The position numbers were made by a program, and so were the translations under genes. 57,672 nt of DNA from Planctomyces sp. SH-PL62 (GTDB taxonomy: Bacteria > Planctomycetota > Planctomycetia > Planctomycetales > Planctomycetaceae), in the NCBI GenBank assembly GCA_945905295.1, contig CAMDPX010000012.1, positions 1 through 57,672 of the forward strand. Reading direction: 5' to 3'. Positions 24,816-34,700 of the stretch are shown piece after piece. Every line of letters starts with the position of its first letter. The first letter of the stretch is position 1. A model generated the notes under the pieces. It was not told the origin of the DNA. It did not search any database and was given only the letters and a program-made list of their open reading frames with translations.

Positions 24816-27800
24816 CAGAGACCGATGGATTGAATTACGTCGTGGTTAAGACCAACGACGGCAACGTCACCATCAACTTCACGGGTGGACCGCTCTCGTT
24901 CACGGCGAGCACGGATGTGCTCAACGCATCGGGCGTGCCCGTGACGTTTGAGACCACTGGCGGCGGCATCAAACTGGGTGATGTCGATGTGGGAAGCAGC
25001 GCTGCCAGCATCACGGCCTTTGGAGCCATTCAAGACGACTCCAATAATTCGACGGTCGTTCGAGGAGGCACTGTTACACTCAAGGCGGGGACCGGCATCG
25101 GCGCGGTTGGAAATGAGATCGACACGGATGTCATGACATTGACCGCCACAACGACCTCGGGGGTCATCCAAATCCGCGAAGCTAACGCACTGACGCTGTC
25201 CGCGACCACTTCGAGTGGCAACATCGACGTGCGCAACACCACAGGCGATTTGACTCTGCTGACCGTCTCGACGACCGGTAACGCCACCCTGCATGCGGGT
25301 GGTGCCATTTTGGACGGGAACGCGAACTCCAACAATGTGTCTGCCAATATGCTCGAGCTCGACGCATCCAATGGCGTCGGTGCCTCCACGGACGTGCTTG
25401 AGACTTCGGTCAGCAGCCTGACGGCCCCCAGTGGATTGGGTGGTGGTTTGTTCTTGAGCAATAGCAAAGCGCTGAACTTGGACTCGGTAACCGCAACAGG
25501 GTCCGTGTCGGTGGCGACCACCGGAAACTTGACGGTCGGCACCATCACCGCCGAAGACCAGTCCGTCACCTTGAGTGCGACGGGCGAGTTGATCGATTCC
25601 AATGGTCCCACCCTCAACATCACCGCCGCGAGTGCCACGCTGAATGGATCAAAGATCGGAACATCCAGCGACAAGTTTGAAACGAGCGTGGCGACGCTCA
25701 CAGCCGCAACGTCGTCGGGCGGGCTTTTTGTGAGCGACTTCGGCACCACAAGCCTCACGCTTACCGCGACAGCGATTGGACAGGGAGCTGATATCGACAT
25801 CGACGGCGCGGGGGACATCGTCCTGGAGACAGCCACAGCGCAGGGCGATACGGTGAAACTGAACGCGGCCGGTAAGATCCTCGATGGCAATGACACACCC
25901 ACGACAAAACCGGTCAATATCACGGCCAATACGCTCGATATCGCCGCTCCGGGTGGAATTGGCACCCCCACGAATCAACTGGAAGTGAATGTGAATCAGG
26001 TGCTCGGTGCGGATGGCGGAGCCGGCGGAGGCAGTGTGGCCAACTCCGGCCCATTAGCGATCAAGGAAGAAGCACTTGAGAAATCCGGATCCGGAGAATT
26101 GGTGTTCGATGCCGAGTCCATCACCATTCTCAACATCGCCGACAACACGGCGACCGTCGCGTCCGGTCGCTCGGTGGTCTTCAGGACGCAGATGGGGAAT
26201 ATCGTGTTCCTCGATCCGGCCGACACGATTCAGGCTTCAGGTGCCGGTGGCATAACCGTTCAGGCAGGACTGGTCTCCGGAAGTGGAGCGGTCGCGGTTC
26301 TGGGAAACCTCAAGACCTCCGGCGGCGCCATTATTGTCAGTGCCGACCGAAACATCACGATTGGACTCTTGGATGCCGGCGCGGGGTCCGTGAGCGTGAT
26401 CTCAAAGGCGGGAGTTATCGTCGATGGTAACGGCCCGTCGCTCAACATCATTGGCGGCGCGGCGACCGTCAGCGGAGTGACGCCGACCGCTCGCCAAGCG
26501 GAACTCAACGAAATCAACAAAATTGCGGATGCCGCTGGCACGCGTGCCGAGGCAGCCGCCAAGCAGACTTCGTTTGAAGCATTCAATGCCGGGTCGGTGA
26601 TCACGGACGCTGCTCAGACGTCTTCCGCGAGCGCTGTCGCCAGAGCAGCGGACGATGTCGCTGTGAAGACGGAGATCGCTAGTGCAAAAGAGGACACCGC
26701 GGATTCCAGGCAACTTCGTGCGGATATCGCGGCAGGGGTGTCACAAGGCCTCGTCATCGCGGCGGATGTTGTCTTAGTCGTTGCCTCGGTTGCACAGGCC
26801 ATTCCTCTGACAGGTGACGGCGGGGCGTTTTCGGTTGCCGCAGGACTCACGGTTGCGGCCGATGTTGCGGGAGCTGTGGCCTTTGGACTTCAGATCGCCG
26901 CTGACATAGCGGCAGGCGAGGCAACCGATGCTGCGATTGCCGAGGCCAAAGCCGAAGCGCAGTTGTTTGCCGCACGCTCGACTTTAGAACTGGCAACCTC
27001 AACGGCAAATGCGTTCAAGGAGTCAACTTCGATTGCAAAAGCAGCCGCCGAGAAGGCGGCGATCGCTCGCGATGCGGCCGCACGCGTCAGCGATCAAGCG
27101 ACTCTGGCTCGCGACCAGGCCAATGCGCTCGGAACCGCCGCCGAGCCGCTGGGTATTCAAGCGACAGGCCCGGTCACCATCACGGCTGGCCAGAGCGACA
27201 TCTTCCTGCAACTGGTCGGCCCCACCACGTTGGGGAATGTCACAGCGACCGGCGCGGACAAAACCATTGAAGTCAGCGCGACTGGCAACATTACCATTCA
27301 AGGCACCATTTCCTCTCCAACTCAGGTGCGGATCGACACGTCGAGCGGCGCCATCGTCAACGGCGGCGGAAAAATTTCGGCGTTGGAATTCGTCGCGACA
27401 GCCACGGCTGGAGTGGGCACGTCCGGCCCACTGGCAACAATGGTCGACAAGATCGCCATCTCGGGTGGGACCGGCGGAGTGAACATCTCCAACACCGGCA
27501 ATCTTGAGGTCACGACCATCGACGGTGTAGTCGGAGTCGCGGCAACCGGGGCCGGCATCGCGATCCATGTCATGGGCTCGATCACCGTGACTCAACCAGT
27601 CGCCGGGACCGGTGCCTGCACGGTCTTGCTGGACGCAAAGGGTGGCAATGACGGCGACCTCTTCGTGAACAACGTGGTGTCGACCGTGAATGGTACGCTT
27701 GGGTTGAAAGCGACTGACGACATTGTGTCCAACGCCAGCGGCAGGCTCGTAACGACCAGTGGCGCGGTCGCGCTCACCGCCGATAGCGACAACACCGACG

Positions 27801-30800
27801 GCGGCACGATCACCTATACGGCGACGGTGAATCATGGTTCGGCGGGTTCGACCTGGAGCCTCTCCGACACGGACGGGACGATGAGTGCCGTCATCAGCGG
27901 CACTGGCCCATTGACCAAAACGGGAACGGGCACGTTGACCCTCTCCGCGGCGAACACCTACACGGGTGACACCATCATCAACCAAGGTTCGCTCGCACTT
28001 TCCGGTGGCGCTGCCATTGCCAATTCGGTGGCTGTCAAACTGACCGTGACTGGTGCGGATTTGACGCTGAATAACAGCGAAACGATCGGCAGCTTGGAGG
28101 GTGTGGCTGGCACGACAGTGACTCTCGGAGACCAGACCCTGACGACGGGGGGCAACAACAACACAACCTTGTATGCGGGTGCCATCGGCGGCCTCGGCGG
28201 CAAGTTGACGAAACTGGGAACCGGAACCTTCACCCTTTCCGGGACGAACAACTACACCGGTCTCACCACGATCAGCGGCGGTACACTCGCCTTGACCGGC
28301 GGCTCGGCCATTGCCGATACCGAGCCGGGGTCCGGGGCCGTCAGCATCAACGTCGCCGGCGCAAACATGCTGTTGAATGACAGCGAAACGATCGGCAGCC
28401 TGAGCGGCGTGACCGGCAGCACCGTGATGCTCGGCAACAAGTTGCTGACCACTGGTGATGCCAGTAGCACGACATTCGCGGGTGTCATCAGCGGCAACGG
28501 CGGCACTCTGACGAAGCAGGGGTCCGGCACCTTCACCCTTTCCGGCACGAACACCTACACCGGCGTCACCACCGTCCGTGCTGGTACGCTCGCACTCTCA
28601 GGAGGCTCGGCCATTCTCGATACCGTGGCCGTCAACCTCTCCGAAGCCGGCGCGGATTTGACGCTCAATGACAGCGAAACGATCGGCAGCCTGACCGGCG
28701 TGACCGACACGACTGTGACTCTCGGTGACCAGACCCTGACGACGGGGTTCAATGACACCAGCACCTCGTACGCGGGAGCCATCGGTGGCACCGGCGGGCT
28801 GACCAAGGTCGGAACCGGTACCTTCACACTCACTGGCGTCAACACTTACACCGGTCTCACGACCATCAGCGGCGGTACGCTGGCACTATCGGGCGGCGCG
28901 GCCATTGCCGATACCGAGCCGGGGTCCGGGGCCGTCAGCATCAACGTCGCCGGCGCAAACTTGCTGCTGAATGACAGCGAAACGATCGGCAGCCTGAGCG
29001 GCGTGGATGGCACCACCGTGATGCTCGGCGACCAATTGCTGACCACTGGTGATGCCAGTGACACGACATTCGCGGGTGTCATCAGCGGCGACGGCGGCAC
29101 TCTGACGAAGCAGGGGTCCGGCACCTTCACCCTCTCCGGCGTCAACACCTACACCGGTGTCACCACTGTCAGCGCCGGCACGCTCGCTTTGGGAGCATCG
29201 AACGCTCTCGCGGACGCATCAAAAGTCACCGTGAATGGCGGCACCTTCGACATTGGAACTTTCAGCGATACGGTCGCCGAAGTACTTCTGACAGAGGGTT
29301 CGATCACCGGAACAACAGGCGTGTTGACCTCAACCACGAACTACGATGTAAGATCGGGCTTGGTGAGCGCGATCCTGGGTGGCACAGTCGGCCTCGATAA
29401 GAGCACTGCCGGCACCGTCACACTCTCCGGAACGAACACCTACACCGGCACGACGACGATCAGCGCGGGCACGCTCGCGCTCTCGGGCGGCACGGCTCTC
29501 GAAGACTTGGGCCAGGTGATCCTCAGCGTCGCGGACGCGAACCTGACCCTGAACGCGAGCGAAACGGTCGGCTCTCTGTCGGGCGTCGCGGGGACTACGG
29601 TGACACTCGGAGCGAACACGCTGACGGCCGGCGGCAACGATGGGACGACGACCTATGCCGGCGTGATCGACGGCACAGGCGGGTTGACCAAGATCGGCTC
29701 GGGAACGCTGACGCTTTCCGGCGAGAACACCTACACGGGAGCGACGACGATCAACGCGGGCACGCTCACGTTGGGTGCTGCGGGTGGTGTGATCGCCGAC
29801 AGCTCTGCGGTGACCGTGGCGAACGGGACGACGTTCAATCTCGCGAACAACTCCGAAACCGTGGGCTCGATCGCGGGAGCGGGCCTGATCACGCTTGGCT
29901 CGGCGACGCTCACCGCCGGCGGGAACGATAGCAGCACAACCTTCTCCGGTGTCATCAGCGGCACAGGCGCGCTGACCAAAGAGGGAACCGGAACGCTGAC
30001 ACTCTCCGGAACGAATACTTACACCGGCACGACGACGGTCAGCGCGGGCTCACTCGCGCTCTCGGGCGGCACGGCTCTCGAAGACTTGGGGCAGGTGATC
30101 CTCAGCGACGCGGGGGCGGACCTGACCCTGAACGCGAGCGAAACGGTCGGCTCTCTGTCCGGCGTTGCTGGGACTACCGTGACGCTCGGAGCGAACACGC
30201 TGACGGCCGGCGGCAACAATGGGACGACGACCTATGCCGGTGTGATCGGCGGCACAGGCGGTTTGACCAAGATCGGCTCGGGAACGCTGACGCTTTCCGG
30301 CGCGAACACCTATTCGGGAACGACGACCGTCAGCGCCGGCACGCTCGCCCTAGGGGTGTCGAACAGCCTCGCGAACGATTCGGAACTCCTCGTGAACGGC
30401 GGCTCCTTCAGCATCGGAACCTTCAGTGATACGGTTAACGAGGTGCATCTGACAGAGGGTTCGATCACCGGGACAACGGGCGTGTTGACCTCGTTGACGA
30501 ACTACGATCTGCGAATGGGCTTGGTGAGCGCGATCCTGAACGGCACGGCCGGTCTCGATAAGACCACTGCCGGCACCGTCACGCTCACGGGGGCGAACAC
30601 CTACACCGGTGCGACGACCATCAGCGCCGGCCGGCTGGACGTCAACGGTTCGACAGCCGCCGGTAGCGTGGTCTCCGTGCAAAACACTGCCACGCTGGGC
30701 GGAACTGGCACGGTCTTTGGGACCGTGAACGTGCAGAGCGGCGGCACTGTTTCGCCAGGCACAAGTCCCGGAGTCCTCAACACCACCATCGTCAACTTCC

Positions 30801-31474
30801 TCGGCGGCTCGACGTTCGCGATCGACATCGGCGGCACGACACCTGGAAACTTAGCGACGAATTACGATCAACTGGTGGTAGCCGGCAACAACCGCGTCAC
30901 GAATCTTGGAGGTGCGGAACTGGTCTTCGCCCTCTCGGCCCCACCCGCCGCGGGCGGCGGTCAAGTCTATAAGATCATTGACAGCACCGGGACGATGGCG
31001 AGAGTGGCTGGCACCTTCAAGTACCGTGGCATCACGCTGAGTGATGGGGACACATTGACGGTCGATAGGTCGATCTTCCGGATTAACTACAACCCGAGAG
31101 GCGCGGCTGGCGACGTGATTTTGACCGCGGTGCCGGCCACGACGCAGGCAACTCTCAGCGCCGATGGAACGCTCACCATCACCGACATCGGCGCAGCGTC
31201 CAGTGACAAGCTGACGCTCTCTCTCGATGCCGGCGGCAATGTGGTGATTCACGATCCGAAGAATGCGATTGGCGTGTCGGTCGGTGTGGAATCGGGTAGG
31301 GTTGCACTTACGGCGTTGACGAAGATCGTCGTCAACACTGGTGTCGGTTCGGACTCGCTGCTCATCGATTTTACGAACGGCAATCCGATCCCCTCCGGCG
31401 GGCTTGCTTACGACGCCGGTGTCATTGGGGGGGGCCGACTTCCTGCTGTTGAAAAACTTAGGTATGCCGTTTAG
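24812..31474 (+). CDS. Central part of the split adhesin: beta-helix, helical insert and autotransporter-type repeats
   Basis: 2,220 codons counted from a GTG overlapping the previous stop, more likely a frameshift continuation than a true start. It continues the beta-helix repeats (GGLFLSNSKALNL, GGLFVSDFGTTSL). At 26485-27150 there is an Ala-rich, heptad-like alpha-helical insert enclosing two apolar segments. Then about ten autotransporter-associated strand repeats run from 27900 to 30700 (GTGTLTLSGxNTYTGxTTI and variants), with blocks nearly identical at the DNA level. The frame ends in EKLRYAV after the run of eight G at 31427-31434; removing one G continues into the next frame. A surface-exposed adhesin is the best inference. 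Confidence 0.88.
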   Translation: MTETDGLNYVVVKTNDGNVTINFTGGPLSFTASTDVLNASGVPVTFETTGGGIKLGDVDVGSSAASITAFGAIQDDSNNSTVVRGGTVTLKAGTGIGAVGNEIDTDVMTLTATTTSGVIQIREANALTLSATTSSGNIDVRNTTGDLTLLTVSTTGNATLHAGGAILDGNANSNNVSANMLELDASNGVGASTDVLETSVSSLTAPSGLGGGLFLSNSKALNLDSVTATGSVSVATTGNLTVGTITAEDQSVTLSATGELIDSNGPTLNITAASATLNGSKIGTSSDKFETSVATLTAATSSGGLFVSDFGTTSLTLTATAIGQGADIDIDGAGDIVLETATAQGDTVKLNAAGKILDGNDTPTTKPVNITANTLDIAAPGGIGTPTNQLEVNVNQVLGADGGAGGGSVANSGPLAIKEEALEKSGSGELVFDAESITILNIADNTATVASGRSVVFRTQMGNIVFLDPADTIQASGAGGITVQAGLVSGSGAVAVLGNLKTSGGAIIVSADRNITIGLLDAGAGSVSVISKAGVIVDGNGPSLNIIGGAATVSGVTPTARQAELNEINKIADAAGTRAEAAAKQTSFEAFNAGSVITDAAQTSSASAVARAADDVAVKTEIASAKEDTADSRQLRADIAAGVSQGLVIAADVVLVVASVAQAIPLTGDGGAFSVAAGLTVAADVAGAVAFGLQIAADIAAGEATDAAIAEAKAEAQLFAARSTLELATSTANAFKESTSIAKAAAEKAAIARDAAARVSDQATLARDQANALGTAAEPLGIQATGPVTITAGQSDIFLQLVGPTTLGNVTATGADKTIEVSATGNITIQGTISSPTQVRIDTSSGAIVNGGGKISALEFVATATAGVGTSGPLATMVDKIAISGGTGGVNISNTGNLEVTTIDGVVGVAATGAGIAIHVMGSITVTQPVAGTGACTVLLDAKGGNDGDLFVNNVVSTVNGTLGLKATDDIVSNASGRLVTTSGAVALTADSDNTDGGTITYTATVNHGSAGSTWSLSDTDGTMSAVISGTGPLTKTGTGTLTLSAANTYTGDTIINQGSLALSGGAAIANSVAVKLTVTGADLTLNNSETIGSLEGVAGTTVTLGDQTLTTGGNNNTTLYAGAIGGLGGKLTKLGTGTFTLSGTNNYTGLTTISGGTLALTGGSAIADTEPGSGAVSINVAGANMLLNDSETIGSLSGVTGSTVMLGNKLLTTGDASSTTFAGVISGNGGTLTKQGSGTFTLSGTNTYTGVTTVRAGTLALSGGSAILDTVAVNLSEAGADLTLNDSETIGSLTGVTDTTVTLGDQTLTTGFNDTSTSYAGAIGGTGGLTKVGTGTFTLTGVNTYTGLTTISGGTLALSGGAAIADTEPGSGAVSINVAGANLLLNDSETIGSLSGVDGTTVMLGDQLLTTGDASDTTFAGVISGDGGTLTKQGSGTFTLSGVNTYTGVTTVSAGTLALGASNALADASKVTVNGGTFDIGTFSDTVAEVLLTEGSITGTTGVLTSTTNYDVRSGLVSAILGGTVGLDKSTAGTVTLSGTNTYTGTTTISAGTLALSGGTALEDLGQVILSVADANLTLNASETVGSLSGVAGTTVTLGANTLTAGGNDGTTTYAGVIDGTGGLTKIGSGTLTLSGENTYTGATTINAGTLTLGAAGGVIADSSAVTVANGTTFNLANNSETVGSIAGAGLITLGSATLTAGGNDSSTTFSGVISGTGALTKEGTGTLTLSGTNTYTGTTTVSAGSLALSGGTALEDLGQVILSDAGADLTLNASETVGSLSGVAGTTVTLGANTLTAGGNNGTTTYAGVIGGTGGLTKIGSGTLTLSGANTYSGTTTVSAGTLALGVSNSLANDSELLVNGGSFSIGTFSDTVNEVHLTEGSITGTTGVLTSLTNYDLRMGLVSAILNGTAGLDKTTAGTVTLTGANTYTGATTISAGRLDVNGSTAAGSVVSVQNTATLGGTGTVFGTVNVQSGGTVSPGTSPGVLNTTIVNFLGGSTFAIDIGGTTPGNLATNYDQLVVAGNNRVTNLGGAELVFALSAPPAAGGGQVYKIIDSTGTMARVAGTFKYRGITLSDGDTLTVDRSIFRINYNPRGAAGDVILTAVPATTQATLSADGTLTITDIGAASSDKLTLSLDAGGNVVIHDPKNAIGVSVGVESGRVALTALTKIVVNTGVGSDSLLIDFTNGNPIPSGGLAYDAGVIGGGRLPAVEKLRYAV

Positions 31475-32300
31475 TTCGGTCACCTATCAACCGATCGCCC
31501 TTGATGCAACATTCCTCCTGAATCCCAAGACCCCGCCGGGATCGGAGCCGATTCGAGTGTCCTTCAAGGAGGTGTCGAATGTGTCGCTGGAGGGCACTCA
31601 AGCTGCCGACTTGATCTTCGAGATGTCGGCCAACAACGACTCGGTGGCACTGTCAGCAGCAACTGCCGGCAAGGAAAGCTTCACGGGTAGTGGTGGCGTG
31701 CAGAGGTTGGACTTCAGCGTGACTGGGATTACTGGGCTGACAGTCAATGGCAACAACGGCAACGACACCCTAAAGGTCAACAGTCTCGATTCGGCGTTCA
31801 ACGCGGGAATCGCGCTCAACGGCGGTGGCGGAAATGACATCCTCGACGCCACTGGCTCCAAGAAGACCGTCGGCGGAGTGACCACTGGAGTCAACACGGT
31901 TCAAAACGGAGGCAACAACGACGATAAGCTGACCGGCGGCATCGGCAACGACACGCTCGACGGCGGTTCTGGGAACGACATCCTGAAGGGTGGGGCCGGC
32001 AACGATGCGATCCTCGGAGGAGACGGCAATGACCAGATCTACGGCGACGCCGGCAACGACACGGTCTCCGGCGGAAACAACAATGATTCGATCCTGGGAG
32101 GTGCGGGCAACGACGTGCTGGCCGGTGAAGCTGGCATCGACACGGTGAAAGGTGAGGCCGGCTCGGACACGATCGCCGGTGGCAGTGGATCGGGCGCTGA
32201 TCTGGGAGACGTTGTCACCGATCTCGCCATCGACAAAGACGAGGATTTGATCCTGGTCTTCAACGACACCTCCAAACTATTTGAGATCATGGGTGTCTAA
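31341..32300 (+). CDS. C-terminal part of the split adhesin with RTX calcium-binding repeats
   Basis: The frame is open from 31341, but biologically relevant sequence probably starts at the G8 tract (31427), reading GGADFLLLKNLGMPFSS. It contains a beta-rich domain, then about eight RTX nonapeptide units (GGxGNDxLxGG, 31820-32190) typical of calcium-binding type I secreted proteins, and ends in KLFEIMGV. With one T added at 24808-24811 and one G removed at 31427-31434 the three pieces form one frame of 3,191 codons. No own ribosome site is seen near 31341, supporting a broken gene, a sequencing error or programmed slippage. Confidence 0.8.
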   Translation: MSVRTRCSSILRTAIRSPPAGLLTTPVSLGGADFLLLKNLGMPFSSVTYQPIALDATFLLNPKTPPGSEPIRVSFKEVSNVSLEGTQAADLIFEMSANNDSVALSAATAGKESFTGSGGVQRLDFSVTGITGLTVNGNNGNDTLKVNSLDSAFNAGIALNGGGGNDILDATGSKKTVGGVTTGVNTVQNGGNNDDKLTGGIGNDTLDGGSGNDILKGGAGNDAILGGDGNDQIYGDAGNDTVSGGNNNDSILGGAGNDVLAGEAGIDTVKGEAGSDTIAGGSGSGADLGDVVTDLAIDKDEDLILVFNDTSKLFEIMGV

Positions 32301-32592
32301 GGGTGTGGTTTCGGGATGAGTGGACTGCGTCCGCTTTGTGAGACTCGCGATCATCTTGACGGAACGCAGTCACTCATCTCGGCAGGCGCGCACATCACGG
32401 CTGTTCGACCGGCAACGGCGATGACAATCCGTGCGAGTGCGGCTAGTGGCCTGCCTATGACCTTCGCGGTCAAACCGACCTTGACGGCTATGTCCGTCGT
32501 GCGGCTCAGGCGTGTCGCAGCGGTCGTTGCAGTCGTGTCGGTGGATCGCGCTGGACTAGCCATCGGGGTCGTACCGGCCGATATCCAGCGTC
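32301..32592. other. No recognisable gene
   Basis: This 290-base gap follows the adhesin. It contains only short frames without ribosome sites and should contain the promoter of the next small gene. Confidence 0.4.
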
Positions 32593-32931
32593 ATGCTCGA
32601 CCTGGATTTCGTTGTGTTGGACGCTCATCCCGAATGGCGGCAATTACTGCTGGCCTACGGCGAAGGCGTTGAAGTCGCTTCGACGGCCGATGCCGAGACC
32701 GCTGAATTCTTGGCGCGAGGTTTTCGGCCGCGCGTTCGAGAAGTGGATGGCGTGCCGGCCGACCAGATGGCTCGCGTGCATGGCAAGCTGATTGCCCACG
32801 GGTTGCTTCAAGTGGAGATTGCCGGACGCGCGGGTGGCATGCTGTATCAACTGACGACCGCCGGTCGCCGCGCGTGCTTGCAGGTCGCCGAAAGCCTCGA
32901 AGAAGAGTCGCTGGAACCTGCCTTGGCTTAA
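32593..32931 (+). CDS. Small hypothetical protein with winged-helix-like C-terminus
   Basis: 112 residues. The second half (RVHGKLIAHGLLQVEIAGRA, then LYQLTTAGRRA) has the recognition helix, wing and TxxGR ending common in winged-helix/MarR-type folds, so DNA binding is possible. The first half (LDFVVLDAHPEWRQLLLAYGEG) is not recognised. No Shine-Dalgarno is visible. It converges with the HEAT-repeat gene, 16 bases apart. Confidence 0.65.
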   Translation: MLDLDFVVLDAHPEWRQLLLAYGEGVEVASTADAETAEFLARGFRPRVREVDGVPADQMARVHGKLIAHGLLQVEIAGRAGGMLYQLTTAGRRACLQVAESLEEESLEPALA

Positions 32932-32947
32932 CCGGCCCTACGCCGAG

Positions 32948-34690
32948 TCAGTCCAGGGATTCCAGAAACCATTTCGATTTGACGAAATTGACCGGACGAG
33001 CTGGTTCCGGCAAGGTCTCTCCCGTGAGTTCGTGGATCGCCCAGCGGATCGCCATCGAGGTGGTATCGAGTTCGGTGTTCGGGCCAAGAAACTTTCGCAT
33101 CGGATCCACTTGAGATTTGGCTTGCATCCGTCCCAGTGAAATCGCGCAAGCGTGACGGACTCGGGACGATTCCTGGGGGATCGCCGAGAGCGGTTCGGTG
33201 AGGCGTTCGGTCATGAGTTTTGCCAGCGGTTCATCCAATTTGTCGGCGTGCAGATGCCCCAACGCCCAGATGGCTCCGCCGCGAGTGAGCTCACCCAACA
33301 ACAGGTTCTTGGGGACGTAACTTCGCAGCACGGGATCGGCGGGAGCGTATTTCATCAGGCCGAGGGCTTCGCACAAATGGGCGACTTGTGCATCGGCGGC
33401 GTGCGTCGCTGTTCCCACTTTGCTCCGCACTTCGAATTCCTTCTGAACCTTTTCCAGAATCGCGGGGAGCGTGTCCTGCACGGCGAGCTTGCGCAGTCCC
33501 CAAGCGGTGGCGACGGTCACCTCGCCGCGCGGCGAATTCAACAATTGCGCCATTCGCGCGGCGGCGGGCTTGTGATCGAGCGCTGTGAGTAACAGAGCGG
33601 CTTGCTCCTGGCCTGGCCAACGGTCGCCAGCCAAAACCTCGGTGGCCGATTGGATGATGGGAGCAAATAGCTCGGCCTCTTGCGCCAGCACGAACAATCG
33701 TTCGCGAACCTGGCCGCGCACGCCCGGATGCGGATCATCCAGCAACCGTCCGAGTCGCGCGGCACGATCCGGCGTGGCGAGCGTCACGTAAGTCGCGACT
33801 CCCTGAAGTCGGACATTCGCATCGCGATTGGTTAAGACTTGTTCGCCGATCGGCAGAATGAGTTGAGGGTCCTTGAAGTTCAGCGCCGTGAGCGCCGCAG
33901 CCGCGATGGTTGGTTCTTCGTCTTGGGCCAGTCGGACCAAACGGGATTGCTCGGTCTGACTGCGATGCTGCTTGAGGAGCGATGTGGCACACAGTCGATT
34001 CACAATCGAGGGAGCGGGGGAATCAAGGAGCTTCTCCGCATCAGGTCCAAGACCTGAATTCTGAATTTGACCGGCCGCTCGCGCTGCCGCCAGCCGAGTT
34101 CCGCTCGGACGGAGCGGGTCATGCACGATCAACAGCAAAGCCGGAATCATGGAGCTGTCGCTGGTGACCTGTGCGGCGTCGATCGCCAGCATCAGATCGC
34201 GTTGCCGCGTGTCGGCGACGTCCAATCGCTGCTGCCAGACTTGGCGGATGGGCTGGTACTTCCACTTGGCCAAAGCCGGTTCGATCTGTTGCCGCAGATC
34301 GGTTCCGTATTTCTGCGAGACCGCGAATAAAGTGTCGGCCGACTCACGCGCTTCCAACACGATCAGCGCCCGCGCGGCCGGCACGCGAGCGGCTGGGTGC
34401 GTGCTTTCGGCCGAGACGATATTGACGAGTATCGGTTTCGCCTCGGCGAGGTCGGGAGTGCCGAGAAGATGCGCCTCGGCAATCGCCTCGGCAGCCCGGC
34501 GTTGCAGGTCGATCTCCGGCCGAGCCAGGGCTTTCAGCCAGAGCGGCCGGTGTTTGACCGGAAAGACAACGATCGGCTCCGGAACTTTGAGGATGGGATC
34601 GGAGTCCATCGCGAGTTCGGTCCGAATCTCGGCACGCGCGACCGCTCCCGCAGTCAGCAACAACGTCATCAGCAAAACGATTGGTCGCAT
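32948..34690 (-). CDS. Secreted HEAT-repeat protein
   Basis: 580 residues. Signal peptide at 1-20 (MRPIVLLMTLLLTAGAVARA). The remainder is helical with HEAT-like pairs, such as AARVPAARALIVLEA, GTRLAAARAAGQIQ, AAAALTALNFKDP, VRLQGVATYVTLATPDRAARL and VRHACAISLGRMQ. It is probably a periplasmic scaffold or protein-interaction subunit. It starts 10 bases after the permease stop, so it belongs to the ABC operon as the last gene. No catalytic motif is seen. Confidence 0.85.
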   Translation of the reverse strand: MRPIVLLMTLLLTAGAVARAEIRTELAMDSDPILKVPEPIVVFPVKHRPLWLKALARPEIDLQRRAAEAIAEAHLLGTPDLAEAKPILVNIVSAESTHPAARVPAARALIVLEARESADTLFAVSQKYGTDLRQQIEPALAKWKYQPIRQVWQQRLDVADTRQRDLMLAIDAAQVTSDSSMIPALLLIVHDPLRPSGTRLAAARAAGQIQNSGLGPDAEKLLDSPAPSIVNRLCATSLLKQHRSQTEQSRLVRLAQDEEPTIAAAALTALNFKDPQLILPIGEQVLTNRDANVRLQGVATYVTLATPDRAARLGRLLDDPHPGVRGQVRERLFVLAQEAELFAPIIQSATEVLAGDRWPGQEQAALLLTALDHKPAAARMAQLLNSPRGEVTVATAWGLRKLAVQDTLPAILEKVQKEFEVRSKVGTATHAADAQVAHLCEALGLMKYAPADPVLRSYVPKNLLLGELTRGGAIWALGHLHADKLDEPLAKLMTERLTEPLSAIPQESSRVRHACAISLGRMQAKSQVDPMRKFLGPNTELDTTSMAIRWAIHELTGETLPEPARPVNFVKSKWFLESLD

Positions 34691-34700
34691 GGATGGCCCC

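Noticed and set aside
27958-30219. Regularly spaced small antisense frames in the adhesin repeats
   Set aside because: They recur because the plus-strand repeats recur; there is no translation signal.
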